From positions 1 to 64,000 of the forward strand of contig JBNKVT010000008.1 in the NCBI GenBank assembly GCA_050299335.1: 64,000 nucleotides of DNA, in the 5' to 3' direction. A program made the position numbers and the translations under genes. The stretch is from JBNKVT01 sp050299335 (GTDB taxonomy: Bacteria > Pseudomonadota > Alphaproteobacteria > Rhodobacterales > Rhodobacteraceae). Positions within the stretch are counted from its first letter, which is position 1. Each line of letters begins with the position of its first letter. Under the pieces are notes generated by a model. It was not told where the DNA came from and did no database searches. It saw only the letters and a program-made list of their open reading frames with translations. Of this stretch, positions 51,241 to 60,040 are shown one piece after another.

Positions 51241-53498
51241 GAGACGAGTTCCTCTTGACGTGACTTGTGGTTGTCCATGCGCATGACGGAGGGAATATCG
51301 AGGATCAGCGCCACCTGGCCGTCGCCGAGGATCGTCGCCCCTGATATCCCGTCAATGCGCTTGTAGTTGGCTTCCAGGCTCTTAAGCACAACCTGGCGCT
51401 GGCCGATCAGATCATCGACGCGCAGGGCGATCTGGCCGTCGGTCTCGCTGTCGACGATGATCGCCATGTCGGAGGCGCCATCGCCGTCTTCCATGTTCAG
51501 CGTCGTGCGAAGCTCGATCAGGCGCAGATATTCGCCGCGGCGGTTGATGATGGTGCTTCCGTCGGGCATGTATTTCGCGTCGCCTTCCTGCAGCCGCACC
51601 GCCTCGATCACGGCCGAGAGTGGCAGGATGAAATGCTGGTTGCCGATCGAAACGGTCATGCCGTCCATCACCGCCAGGGTCAGCGGCAGCGTGATCACGA
51701 AACGCGTACCCTTGCCTGGATTGGAGGTCAGAAGGCAGCGTCCGCCGAGGGACTGGATTTTCTTCTTGACCACATCCATGCCGACCCCGCGGCCCGATAC
51801 CGACGAGACCTCCTGCGCGGTCGAAAAGCCGGGATGGAAGATCAGCCCGTCGATATCCTGAGGGCTGAGCGTGTCGTCTTCCGAGACCAAGCCACGTTCG
51901 ATGGCCTTTCTCAGCACGACCTCGCGATTGATGCCCCTGCCATCATCCTCGACGATGATGATCACCCGCTCGCCACGATGCTCGGCGCTGAGGCGGATGG
52001 TGCCGGTCGGCGTCTTGCCGGCGGCGACCCGGTCCTCCTCGTCCTCAAGCCCGTGATCCATCGAGTTGCGGATCATGTGAACCAGCGGCTCGGCGAGTTC
52101 CTCGATCACCGTGGTGTCGATCTCGGTACCCTCGCCGAACATTTCCAACCGCACCTTCTTGCCGAGCTTGTCCGACAGGTCGCGGACGACGCGCGGCATC
52201 CGGCTGAAGACCAGCTTCACCGGCTGGGCACGGATCGCCATGACGTTTTCCTGCAGCTCGCGCAGCTGCCGCGACAGGGTCTCGACCGAATGGCCAAGCT
52301 CCAACTCGTCCTCGGAGGTACCGACATCCAGCTTCTGCGCCAGACCTGCCTGGGTGATCAGCATCTCGCCGACAAGGTTGACCAGCCGGTCCACCCGCGC
52401 CAGCTCCACCCGGAGCGATTTCGACGACTGCACCGCGCGTCCCGCCGGTTCCTTCGGCGGCGCCTTTGCGGGAGGTTTCCGGGGCGGGGGCGGGGGCGCG
52501 GTATCGGCCTTGGCGGCCGAGCCCGGTTTCGGGGGCGGAGAGGCTTCGGATTCCGCCGCGTCCGGCAAGTCTGGATTGTCCTCCGCAACCGTCCCCGCCG
52601 TGTCGGTCGCGGCGGCATCTGTAGATGCTTCGACGGCGGCCTCTGCCGGTGCGGCTGCTGTTTCGTCGACCGCGTCCTGGGGGTCCTCTTCCTCGTCGGC
52701 TTCCAGAAGTTCGATGTCGGCAGAAGACGTGTAGATCGCAAAGAAATCCCACAGCTTGTCCTGGCCGTCCGCGGTCTCGAACCGCAGCAGCCAGGAAAGC
52801 GGGCATTTGGCGACGTTGAGATTCTCAATCGACGGGATCGTGCCGGTGAGTTCGACACCGACCAGCCCGAGATCCCGCGCAGCCCGGATCAGCCGGACCG
52901 GATCATGTCCGGAGGCAAAGAAGTCCTCGTCGGGCGCGAAGGAGAATTCGTAACTGCGAAGGTTTTCGTCCCCGACGTCGTCGATTACATCCTCGGCAAC
53001 AGTCCCGGCTCCGACCGAAGCGTCGCCCGCGGCATTCGCCGTCCCGCTGTCGGGCGCAGCCTCTGCAGGGGCGTCGGCGGCAGGGGGTTCCCCGACGCCA
53101 CAGGGCGCACCGCCATCGACATAGGCCTGCAATTCGTCCAGCACCCGCTGCATCGAATCGACCACTTCGTCGCTGCCGGCCTGGGCACGTTCGACGAGGA
53201 CCACCATGACATCCCCGGCCCGTAACAGCGCGTCCGAGACGTCATCCGTCAGGTCCAGCGCGTGCGAGCGGACCTTATCCATGACCGTCTCGAAGACATG
53301 GGCAAAGCTGATTAGAGCATTGAACCCGAAGGCCGCGGCACCACCCTTGACAGAATGCACGGCCCGGAATGCGGCGTTGACCGTCTCGTCATCGCCTTCG
53401 CCGTCCGAGAGCAGCTGGAGATGTTCCTGCAGGTCCTCCAGCAATTCACCGCATTCAGTGAAGAACAGGGCCTCGAAATCCTCGTCGTCGTCGTCCAT
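51237..53498 (-). CDS. cheA: Chemotaxis histidine kinase
   Basis: 753 residues. Hpt domain with His48 (AFRAVHSVKGGAAAF), a long proline/alanine-rich acidic linker (about 270-345), dimerisation region (RLVNLVGEMLITQAGLAQKL), ATPase domain with N box (HMIRNSMDHGLE) and G boxes (DDGRGINREVV, GRGVGMDVVKKKI), then CheW-like domain. The linker is longer than in E. coli CheA. Receives signals from receptors that are not encoded here. Confidence 0.95.
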   Translation of the reverse strand: MDDDDEDFEALFFTECGELLEDLQEHLQLLSDGEGDDETVNAAFRAVHSVKGGAAAFGFNALISFAHVFETVMDKVRSHALDLTDDVSDALLRAGDVMVVLVERAQAGSDEVVDSMQRVLDELQAYVDGGAPCGVGEPPAADAPAEAAPDSGTANAAGDASVGAGTVAEDVIDDVGDENLRSYEFSFAPDEDFFASGHDPVRLIRAARDLGLVGVELTGTIPSIENLNVAKCPLSWLLRFETADGQDKLWDFFAIYTSSADIELLEADEEEDPQDAVDETAAAPAEAAVEASTDAAATDTAGTVAEDNPDLPDAAESEASPPPKPGSAAKADTAPPPPPRKPPAKAPPKEPAGRAVQSSKSLRVELARVDRLVNLVGEMLITQAGLAQKLDVGTSEDELELGHSVETLSRQLRELQENVMAIRAQPVKLVFSRMPRVVRDLSDKLGKKVRLEMFGEGTEIDTTVIEELAEPLVHMIRNSMDHGLEDEEDRVAAGKTPTGTIRLSAEHRGERVIIIVEDDGRGINREVVLRKAIERGLVSEDDTLSPQDIDGLIFHPGFSTAQEVSSVSGRGVGMDVVKKKIQSLGGRCLLTSNPGKGTRFVITLPLTLAVMDGMTVSIGNQHFILPLSAVIEAVRLQEGDAKYMPDGSTIINRRGEYLRLIELRTTLNMEDGDGASDMAIIVDSETDGQIALRVDDLIGQRQVVLKSLEANYKRIDGISGATILGDGQVALILDIPSVMRMDNHKSRQEELVS

Positions 53499-53520
53499 GT
53501 GGATCCTCCGGGTGGGCGCG

Positions 53521-53880
53521 TCAGGCGAGCTGCTGGACCAGGCTCAGAATCTGGTTGGGATCGAAGGGCTTGGTCAGCCAGCCGGTCGCCTTGACCTCCT
53601 TGGCGCGGTCCTTCAGCGCCTGGGCGGTCTCGGTGGTCAGCAAGAGCATCGGTAGGCTTTGCCCTTCGGGCACCTTGCGGGCGGCCTCGATGAATTCGAG
53701 GCCGTTCATCTTCGGCATGTTGAGATCGGTGATCACCATGTCGGGGCGATGATCCATCAGCGCCTGCATCGCCTCTTCGCCGTCGCAGGCTACGAAGACT
53801 TCGTGTCCGCCCTTCTTGAGACAGGCGGCCAGCATGTTCCTGAGCGCGCGGGTATCGTCTACGGCAAGAACCTTGCTCAT
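53521..53880 (-). CDS. cheY: CheY-like response regulator 1
   Basis: 119 residues, receiver only: Asp52 (VITDLNMPKMNGLEFI), Asp8/9 (AVDDTRALR), Thr (LLTTETAQ), Lys (WLTKPFDPNQI). ATG overlaps the STAS gene stop by four bases. Likely the motor-binding or adaptor CheY. Confidence 0.94.
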   Translation of the reverse strand: MSKVLAVDDTRALRNMLAACLKKGGHEVFVACDGEEAMQALMDHRPDMVITDLNMPKMNGLEFIEAARKVPEGQSLPMLLLTTETAQALKDRAKEVKATGWLTKPFDPNQILSLVQQLA

Positions 53881-54167
53881 GTCTGGAACTCCATCTTCAT
53901 CAGGTCCTGGAACAATCCGAGGTCCGAGAATGCATCGACAAACTGTGTTGGCGGGTTGATCGCCACCGCCGGCGGTGTCAAACCTTCACGACTATGCAGG
54001 GCTGCGATCATCGCGATGATGTAGGGCGCGCCGATTTCCTCGACCTGCGAACAGTCGAATACCAGGGGCTGGTCCGAGGGAAGGTCGAGCAGGATCTTCA
54101 CCAGGGCCTCGGCCTCGGGCAGACGGGTCTTGCGCGGGATCACGATGGCGGTGCTGTCCTCAGACAT
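53877..54167 (-). CDS. STAS-domain protein of the chemotaxis operon
   Basis: 96 residues. LVFDCSQVEEIGAPYIIAMIAALHSRE is a STAS core with Ser at the phosphorylation-type position (CSQVEEIG) as in anti-sigma factor antagonists. It opens the operon upstream of cheY, where alphaproteobacterial che clusters commonly carry such a gene. GGAGGGG precedes the ATG at 54167. Target unknown. Confidence 0.8.
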   Translation of the reverse strand: MSEDSTAIVIPRKTRLPEAEALVKILLDLPSDQPLVFDCSQVEEIGAPYIIAMIAALHSREGLTPPAVAINPPTQFVDAFSDLGLFQDLMKMEFQT

Positions 54168-54837
54168 GCGCCCCCTCCCGGTCCAGCTCCCCGCCAAATC
54201 TGTCGCCCCCGCCAAGGCGGCCTGTTACGCCGGTCATCGTTACACTCCGAGTTGGAAACCGGCCTAACCCGCCGATCATTGCGGCGCTTTTAGCCGGAGG
54301 AAAGTTTCAAAAGACTTTAATCAATGGCCGCCGGGGACCTGAAAACTGGTAAAATTTTATCGGTCCCGTGACGTACAGGGCCCAAAGCAGGGATTGTGAC
54401 GCTCGGTTCGGACAGCCCACGGAAGGATGGTCCGGAGACCGCGATGGAAACGGCTGGCCGCTGGTCGCGGGACGACGCCAGCACCGCCGCGCGGCCTATG
54501 GACACGGCCTGGACAGCCCGGCGGGATGTCGCGGGTCAATGCCTTGGATTTGGGGGAAGAAAACCTGGTCGGGTCCGGACACCGTTTCCGGCATCCGGAC
54601 CCAGGATTGTCATGTGTGGACGGCTCCTTTTTGTGCAAGGGTTGATTTGATCTGATGGCGATCGTTGCGGGGTGCGGTCATGTGTCCGGCCTGTTTGCGC
54701 AGTGCATGTGACCGCTGGCCCTGATGAAGTCCGCGTGCCGGGTCCCGATCAGAGGATCGGACTTTAATGTCCAGACAACACCTCGGGGTGTCCCGGCAGC
54801 GGTTTCGCTTGATCATCATCACTCACTTTTGCCCTTG
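54168..54837. other. Region upstream of the chemotaxis operon
   Basis: About 670 bp with no convincing gene. It must contain the che promoter; TTTAATCAATGG at 54317-54328 holds only one TTAA. A hairpin with 9-bp arms GGGTCCGGA (54571-54579) and TCCGGACCC (54594-54602) has no T run. The right-hand end (from about 54720) appears to be debris of the IS21 region. Confidence 0.35.
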
Positions 54838-55251
54838 CATCTCATCGCGGCGATGTCAGGCGCCGCATATTCGACCGTGGAACTTGTCAACGCCCTAGAG
54901 CAGGAAAAGGCGCTCGGAAAGGCCGGCAAATTGGCCGAGATGTTGACCAAGATCGACTTGGTCATCCTCGACGAGCTCGGCTACCTGCCGTTCAGCTCGT
55001 CCGGCGGCGCATTGCTGTTCCACCTCCTGAGCAAACTCTATGAACGCACCAGCGTGATCATCACCACCAACCTCAGCTTCTCGGAATGGGCGCAGGTCTT
55101 CGGCGACGCAAAAATGACCACCGCGCTGCTCGACCGGCTCACACACCGCTTCCACATCCTCGAAACCGGCAACGACAGCTACCGCTACAAAGCCAGCTCC
55201 GAGGCCGCCAAGAAAAAGAGAAAGGAGACGCCCGCATTGACCACAACATGA
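54838..55251 (+). pseudogene. istB: istB, 5'-truncated IS21 helper ATPase
   Basis: About 138 residues remain: STVELVNALEQEKALGKAG, Walker B LVILDELGYLPF, SVIITTNLSFSEWAQVFGD and TTALLDRLTHRFHILETGNDSYRYK. The Walker A and the whole N-terminal domain are absent. A frame with a start continues upstream to 54724 but does not resemble IstB. Non-functional. Confidence 0.85.
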
Positions 55252-55323
55252 CCGCTGAGACATAAGCAAGGGTGGGTCAAATCTCGGTGAAAATACCGGG
55301 TCACTTCTCAGCGGAAATCAACA
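54838..55323 (+). mobile_element. IS21-family fragment (right part)
   Basis: Carries the 3' half of istB and the family end TCACTTCTCAGCGGAAATCAACA (55301-55323). istA and the left end are missing. Not mobile by itself. Confidence 0.75.
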
Positions 55324-55595
55324 GTGGAAGGCGGTATCGAGTAAATCACGCTGTTCGAGTCACGAAAGGCGGAGTCCAATATACTTTCTGGGCAATTATG
55401 AAAGATGCATCGCGAGAGCACATGCAAAAGGCTTTCATACAACGTCGAGAGCAAATAGTTGGAGATTGCGCACAGTTAAGCACCGATGTCGATGCTTTTA
55501 ACGCTATTAATGCACTCCACCGACCAATTCGAATGCTATTTGATTTTCGGGAAGACATTGAAGAGAGAAAACTGGGAGGCAATGAGGCCGCGTAG
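55272..55595 (+). pseudogene. Low-GC gene remnant downstream of IS21
   Basis: Frame of 107 residues, of which the first ~17 lie in the IS21 end. The remainder (NHAVRVTKGGVQYTFWAIMK, RREQIVGDCAQLSTDVDAF, RPIRMLFDFREDIEERK) reads like a real cytoplasmic helical protein but has no start of its own. Base composition is visibly AT-richer than neighbours, suggesting a transferred gene cut by IS21. Family not recognised. Confidence 0.5.
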
Positions 55596-55620
55596 TCCAA
55601 TTGTATTTTGGACCGAGTCA

Positions 55621-56850
55621 CTATTCTGACTCAATCCTCTTATCCCGCGCCGCCAGCAGCTTCAGCCTCAGCGCGTTGATCTTGATGAAGCCGGCGGCGT
55701 CTTTCTGGTCGTAGGCGCCGGCGTCCTCCTCAAAAGTGACGTGCTGTTCGGAGTAGAGGGAGTGGTCGGACCAGCGGCCGACGACCGAAGCGCGGCCCTT
55801 GTAGAGTTTGAGGCGGACGGTGCCGGTGACGTGGGTCTGGCTGTGGTCGATCAGGGCCTGGAGCATCTCGCGTTCGGGGGAGAACCAGAAGCCGTTGTAG
55901 ATGAGCTCGGCGTAGCGGGGCATGAGCTCGTCCTTGAGGTGGGCGGCGCCGCGGTCGAGGGTGATGGACTCGATGCCGCGGTGGGCTTCGAGCAGGATGG
56001 TGCCGCCGGGGGTCTCGTAGATGCCGCGGGACTTCATGCCGACGAAGCGGCCCTCGACGAGGTCGAGGATGCCGATGCCGTGTTTCGAGCCGTAGTCGTT
56101 GAGGCGGGTCAGCAGGGTGGCGGGGGAGAGGGGCTCGCCGTTGATGGCGGTGGCGTCGCCGCGCTCGAAGGTGATTTCGATGTATTCGGGCGTGTCGGGG
56201 GCGTCCTCGGGGCGGGTAATGCGCTGGAGGACGTAATCGGGGGCCTCTTGCGACGGGTCTTCGAGGACTTTGCCCTCGGACGAGGTGTGCAGGAGGTTGG
56301 CGTCGACGGAGAAGGGGGCCTCGCCGCGCTTGTCTTTGGCGATGGGGATCTGGTGTTGTTCGGCGAAGTCGATGAGGCGGGTGCGCGAGGTGAGGTCCCA
56401 TTCGCGCCAGGGGGCGATGACCTTGATTTCGGGGTTGAGGGCGTAGGCGGAAAGCTCGAACCGGACCTGGTCGTTGCCTTTGCCGGTGGCGCCGTGGGCG
56501 ACGGCGTCGGCGCCGGTCTCGGCGGCGATTTCGACGAGGCGTTTGGAGATCAGGGGCCGGGCGATGGAGGTGCCAAGGAGGTATTGGCCCTCGTAGAGCG
56601 CGTTGGCGCGGAACATGGGGAAGACGAAATCGCGGGTGAATTCCTCGCGGACGTCTTCGATGTAGATGTTTTCGGGCTTGATCCCGAGGAGTTCGGCCTT
56701 TTTGCGGGCCGGGTCCAGTTCCTCGCCCTGGCCGAGATCGGCGGTGAAGGTGACGACCTCGCAGCCATATTCGGTCTGCAGCCATTTCAGGATGATCGAG
56801 GTGTCGAGGCCGCCGGAATAGGCGAGGACGACTTTCTTGGGGGCGGACAT
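55621..56850 (-). CDS. argG: Argininosuccinate synthase
   Basis: 409 residues. The ATP pyrophosphatase loop AYSGGLDTS is at residues 10-18, followed by YGCEVVTFTADLGQGEELDPARKKA, GATGKGNDQVRFE (citrulline/aspartate site). Joins citrulline and aspartate in arginine synthesis. Start MSAPKKVVLAYSGG at 56850; the long upstream frame is not coding. Its minus strand reading shows unusually biased third positions. Confidence 0.96.
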   Translation of the reverse strand: MSAPKKVVLAYSGGLDTSIILKWLQTEYGCEVVTFTADLGQGEELDPARKKAELLGIKPENIYIEDVREEFTRDFVFPMFRANALYEGQYLLGTSIARPLISKRLVEIAAETGADAVAHGATGKGNDQVRFELSAYALNPEIKVIAPWREWDLTSRTRLIDFAEQHQIPIAKDKRGEAPFSVDANLLHTSSEGKVLEDPSQEAPDYVLQRITRPEDAPDTPEYIEITFERGDATAINGEPLSPATLLTRLNDYGSKHGIGILDLVEGRFVGMKSRGIYETPGGTILLEAHRGIESITLDRGAAHLKDELMPRYAELIYNGFWFSPEREMLQALIDHSQTHVTGTVRLKLYKGRASVVGRWSDHSLYSEQHVTFEEDAGAYDQKDAAGFIKINALRLKLLAARDKRIESE

Positions 56851-57303
56851 GGGGCGTTGCTCCGTGCTGGACGGGGCGGGGATTAGCGGGTTTCGCGGCA
56901 GGGGGCAAGGTGGCAGGCGGAGGGGCTGGAATGCACGGAGCCCGGAACGGGCGGGTGAGGCCGCGCTCCGGGCCCGATAGGTACGGGACGTAAGCCGGGA
57001 AAACTCCCCACCCCTGGCACCTGATCTACAAATTTGCGGCAATACGCACCGCTGACAATTACGCATGTGTCCGGTTGGGCCGGTCACGGTGCAGGGCGGT
57101 TCCGATAAATGCGACCGGGAACGCCGCAACACCCAGCCCCCGTGGGGGCAGTCTTTTTGGGCTAACGCCACAGGTGAGTCGGCAATGTGACAAATGTCAC
57201 TTACCGCGTCCATGATCACAGAAAGTTTACCGGACCTTCGGGAAGAAAACGGCGCGTCGGGTCTCTGGGCTCGGAGACGGGCCCTGGGGAGGTTTCCTGG
57301 GGC
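56851..57303. other. Region upstream of argG
   Basis: About 450 bp with no supported gene. It holds the argG promoter. A 14-base palindrome GTGACAAATGTCAC lies at 57187-57200 (TGTGA-N6-TCAC type, like a CRP/FNR-family site), about 340 bp upstream of argG. Confidence 0.4.
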
Positions 57304-57378
57304 GAGATCTCTGGGGAAGGATCTCTGGCGAAGGGTCTCTGGCGAAGGGTTTCCGGAAAGGGTCTCCGGGGGAAGGGC
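57304..57378. repeat. Minisatellite of 14-16 bp units
   Basis: Units such as GATCTCTGGGGAAG, GATCTCTGGCGAAG, GGTCTCTGGCGAAG, GGTTTCCGGAAAG and GGTCTCCGGGGGAAG follow each other, with degenerate relatives upstream to about 57260. It ends two bases before the stop of the next gene and may vary in length between strains. Confidence 0.75.
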
Positions 57379-57379
57379 C

Positions 57380-57646
57380 TTAGCCTGCCAGGTCGGCCAG
57401 GGCGACCACGGCTTCGTTGCGGGGCCACCATTCGGGGGGAACGGCGGCGGTGCCGACGAGGACGGGTTCGCAGCTGCCGTGGTAGACCGGCCAGGGGGCG
57501 GTGGTTTCCATGACGCGCTCGGCGAGGATCTCTTCGCAGACCGACCGGTCCGAGGCGGTCAGGTGATAGGTCTCGATGGGCTCGCAGAGCGAAAGATCGT
57601 GCGAGCAGCCGGCGAGGAAGATTACAAAGGCGGTTTCCATCATCAT
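57380..57646 (-). CDS. Small exported, lipoprotein-like protein
   Basis: 88 residues. The N-terminus MMMETAFVIFLAGCSHDLSLCEPI looks like a short signal with a lipobox-like FLAGC, so lipid attachment at Cys14 is possible. Later cysteines C (SVCEEIL, GSCEP) suggest disulphides. AGGAG lies just before the ATG at 57646. Function unknown. Confidence 0.65.
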   Translation of the reverse strand: MMMETAFVIFLAGCSHDLSLCEPIETYHLTASDRSVCEEILAERVMETTAPWPVYHGSCEPVLVGTAAVPPEWWPRNEAVVALADLAG

Positions 57647-57731
57647 GCTCCTTGAACGCACCAGAACCGCATTCGGTTTACGCTGTCTGTGGCGATTCAC
57701 ACGCGTGCGGCCAGTTTGGCGCCGCTAATCC

Positions 57732-57745
57732 TTAAGATTGGTTAA
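57732..57745. promoter_or_regulatory. TTAA pair between divergent genes
   Basis: TTAAGATTGGTTAA has two TTAA boxes separated by 6 bp (one short of the CtrA N7 spacing). Lies between the small lipoprotein-like gene and the plus-strand genes beginning at 57840. Confidence 0.25.
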
Positions 57746-57839
57746 CGGCCGGGACGGGGAACAGCGGTCCCGGGACGGGTCTTGCGGGTCCGGACAAATG
57801 CCATATGGTCCGCGGGGATGGCGGCAGGAAGGAGGCCCG

Positions 57840-58025
57840 ATGCGGGCGCATTGGTTCGACAGGGTGAATGGGCAGAGGTTGCGGGCGACGGGTCGTTTGC
57901 GCGCGGTTGTGCATCGCGAAATGGCGGGGACGGCGATGAGCCGGGCGCTGCGCAACATGGACGGGTCCCGGGCGGTCAGGGCGGGCGATGCCGCGGCGAT
58001 GGGAGCGGCGGCGTGGTGCGGCTGA
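57840..58025 (+). CDS. Possible small basic protein
   Basis: 61-residue frame MRAHWFDRVNGQRLRATGRL.. with GGAAGGAGG before the ATG and a stop that overlaps the start of the hydrolase gene. It is arginine-rich. No family match; could be a leader peptide or an artefact of high GC. Included for its good ribosome-binding site. Confidence 0.35.
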   Translation: MRAHWFDRVNGQRLRATGRLRAVVHREMAGTAMSRALRNMDGSRAVRAGDAAAMGAAAWCG

Positions 58026-58783
58026 ACCGGCTGGAATATGGCTCGGCGGATCTGCCGCCTCTGGTGATTGCCCATGGACTGTTCGGTTCGGCGCGGAACT
58101 GGGGGGTGATCGCGAAGCGGCTGAGCGATATCCGGCACGTGGTCTCGGTGGATATGCGCAACCACGGCGACAGTCCCTGGGACGACGCGAACGGATATGA
58201 GGAGATGGCCGGTGATCTTGCCGGGGTGATCGGCACGCTTGGCGGGCGGGCCGATCTGCTGGGGCATTCGATGGGCGGCAAGGCGGCGATGGCGCTGGCC
58301 CTGTTGCGCCCCGACCTGGTGGACCGGCTGGTGGTGGCCGATATCGCGCCGGTATCCTATGGGCATACGCAGATGCCGGTGCTGGAGGCGATGCGGGTCA
58401 CGGATCTTGACGGGGTGACCCGGCGCTCGGAGGCCGATCCGCGGCTGGCAGCGCATCTGGAGGATGCCGGGCTTCGGGCGTTTCTGCTGCAAAGCCTCGT
58501 GGTGGACGAAAACGGCGCGCGCTGGAAACTCAATCTCGATACTCTGGCGGCGGAGATGGCGCGGATCATGGGCTTTCCGGACCTTTCCGGCGTGTTCGAG
58601 GGGCCGGCGGGGTTCGTGACCGGTGGGACCTCGGACTATGTGCGTGCCGAGCATCGGGCGAAGATCATGCGGTTGTTTCCCGGTGCGCGGCATTTGCCTG
58701 TACCGGGTGCCGGGCATTGGCTGCACGCCGACAAGCCCCGGGATTTCGAAGCGGCGGTGCGGGGATTTCTGACCGGCGTGTGA
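58013..58783 (+). CDS. Alpha/beta hydrolase (YbfF/Est-like)
   Basis: 256-257 residues. LVIAHGLFGSARNWGVIAKRLS, the nucleophile elbow LLGHSMGGKAAMALALL (Ser in GHSMGG), and the final His in PGAGHWLHADKP form the catalytic frame. An esterase with unknown substrate. GTG at 58013 or 58016 begins the family N-terminus (V)RLNRLEYGSADLPP; there is no upstream ATG in frame that fits. Confidence 0.85.
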   Translation: MVRLNRLEYGSADLPPLVIAHGLFGSARNWGVIAKRLSDIRHVVSVDMRNHGDSPWDDANGYEEMAGDLAGVIGTLGGRADLLGHSMGGKAAMALALLRPDLVDRLVVADIAPVSYGHTQMPVLEAMRVTDLDGVTRRSEADPRLAAHLEDAGLRAFLLQSLVVDENGARWKLNLDTLAAEMARIMGFPDLSGVFEGPAGFVTGGTSDYVRAEHRAKIMRLFPGARHLPVPGAGHWLHADKPRDFEAAVRGFLTGV

Positions 58784-59491
58784 GCGGGAGAGACGGCCCG
58801 GTCCGTTTTTCGCGGTCCCGTTGGACCGCTCCGGCAGGGGAGGTCGTTGCCTACCAGATATCGGCATCCATGACCATGACCCTGCGCGCCTCGGTTGCGC
58901 CCCGATGCGGCAAATCGTAACTGCCGGCTTTACGCTGCTCCGGCTCGGAAATGAGGGTAAAGCCCGGCCCGGGATGGGCGCTGCCCGGCGTTCGCCGCGG
59001 GGTGCTTTGTGGCGCAACCATTTTGTTGCGGCGCTCTCACATCAGATGGGTGCAGCGCGCCCGCCCCCTGGGGTGGTGAAGCAGGATCGTCGCCCCGGTG
59101 GGGCGGGACGAGCCGACCGTAAGGCTTGGCGCGGGGTCGCCGGCCACACCGGGGGCATGGAGTGCGCGGCGCGCGCGATGGGGACGGCGAGCCCCGTGCT
59201 GTGAGAGGCGGCTGAAGGTTGACCTGAATGAGGAAACCCCCGTCGCGGGTTCGGAGCGCCTCAAATCGCACCAGATGCAAGTGTCCTGCCCCGGGGAAGG
59301 CGTCAAGAACTCAGGTTCGGAACCTCTCCTTTCGACCTGATGGTGGTGTTGCGACCCCGGCTCTGGCGGCTATGGCGGCTTCCCCGCCCGCCTTGTCCAC
59401 TTGCCACGGCATCGCCCGGTCCGGGAATGTTCTGGTCTTTTTCTACCGTCCTTGCCAAGGATAGGCCTGCGGCTCGCGTCACAGTCTCAGG
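58784..59491. other. Non-coding region upstream of the sigma factor
   Basis: About 700 bp with no supported gene on either strand. It contains the promoter candidate at 59424-59450. Confidence 0.4.
59424..59450 (+). promoter_or_regulatory. Candidate ECF-type promoter
   Basis: GGAATG (59424-59429), a 17-bp spacer and CGTC (59447-59450), the common ECF -35/-10 pattern (GGAAC and CGTC), 41 bp before the sigma factor start. Fits autoregulation. Confidence 0.35.
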
Positions 59492-59497
59492 ATGCGC

Positions 59498-60040
59498 ATG
59501 GAAACCAGCGACGAAAACCTCGCGGCGGCAGCCGGACAGGGCGACGGACAGGCCTTCAGCCTGCTCCTTTCACGCCATTATGACCTGATCTTTCGCGTGG
59601 CCTTCCGTATCCTCGGTCGCAGGGCCGAGGCCGAGGACCTGGCGCAGGATGTCTGCGTGGCTCTGCCCGGCAAGCTCGGCTCGTACCGGGCGGAGGCGAA
59701 GTTCACCTCGTGGCTCTACCGCGTTGTCGTGAACGCCGCCCGCGACCGGCTCCGGCGGATGAGCACCCGGGCTCGCGCCGCCGAAGGCTGGGGCGAGGTC
59801 GAGGTGATGCGCCGCGCCGAAGCCGCCGAGACGGGCGAAGGGCTCGACTGGCTGCAAACGGCGATGGCGCGGCTTGAGGGCGACTTGCGCGAAACCGTGG
59901 CCCTGGTTCTGGGCGAAGAGATGACACATGCCGCCGCCGCCGAGGTGCTGAATATCTCGGAAGGCACGGTTTCCTGGCGGATGAGCCAGGTCAAAAAGGC
60001 CCTCCGCGCGATGGCCGAGGATGAGGAGATGTTCGGATGA
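59498..60040 (+). CDS. ECF-family RNA polymerase sigma factor
   Basis: 180 residues. Region 2 (LLSRHYDLIFRVAFRILGRRAEAEDLAQDVCVALPGKL) and region 4 (LGEEMTHAAAAEVLNISEGTVSWRMSQVKKAL) are clear; no region 1 or 3, as in ECF factors. The start ATG at 59498 has AGGA spaced six bases away; ATG 59492 is the alternative. The stop overlaps the VWA gene start (ATGA), so the two are coupled. Confidence 0.93.
   Translation: METSDENLAAAAGQGDGQAFSLLLSRHYDLIFRVAFRILGRRAEAEDLAQDVCVALPGKLGSYRAEAKFTSWLYRVVVNAARDRLRRMSTRARAAEGWGEVEVMRRAEAAETGEGLDWLQTAMARLEGDLRETVALVLGEEMTHAAAAEVLNISEGTVSWRMSQVKKALRAMAEDEEMFG

Noticed and set aside
54724..54837. N-terminal extension of the istB frame
   Set aside because: It has a start codon but the sequence does not match IstB, which should carry a helical domain and Walker A; judged junction debris.
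55741..56886. Long plus-strand and alternative minus-strand open frames across argG
   Set aside because: They lie opposite or out of frame with argG, have low-complexity (Gly/Val/Glu or Arg/Pro/His) composition and no domain signature; they are consequences of the extreme GC3 bias of the real gene.
59037..59306. Several short frames on both strands between the hydrolase and the sigma factor
   Set aside because: All are Arg/Pro-rich without ribosome-binding sites or recognisable motifs, typical of random high-GC frames.
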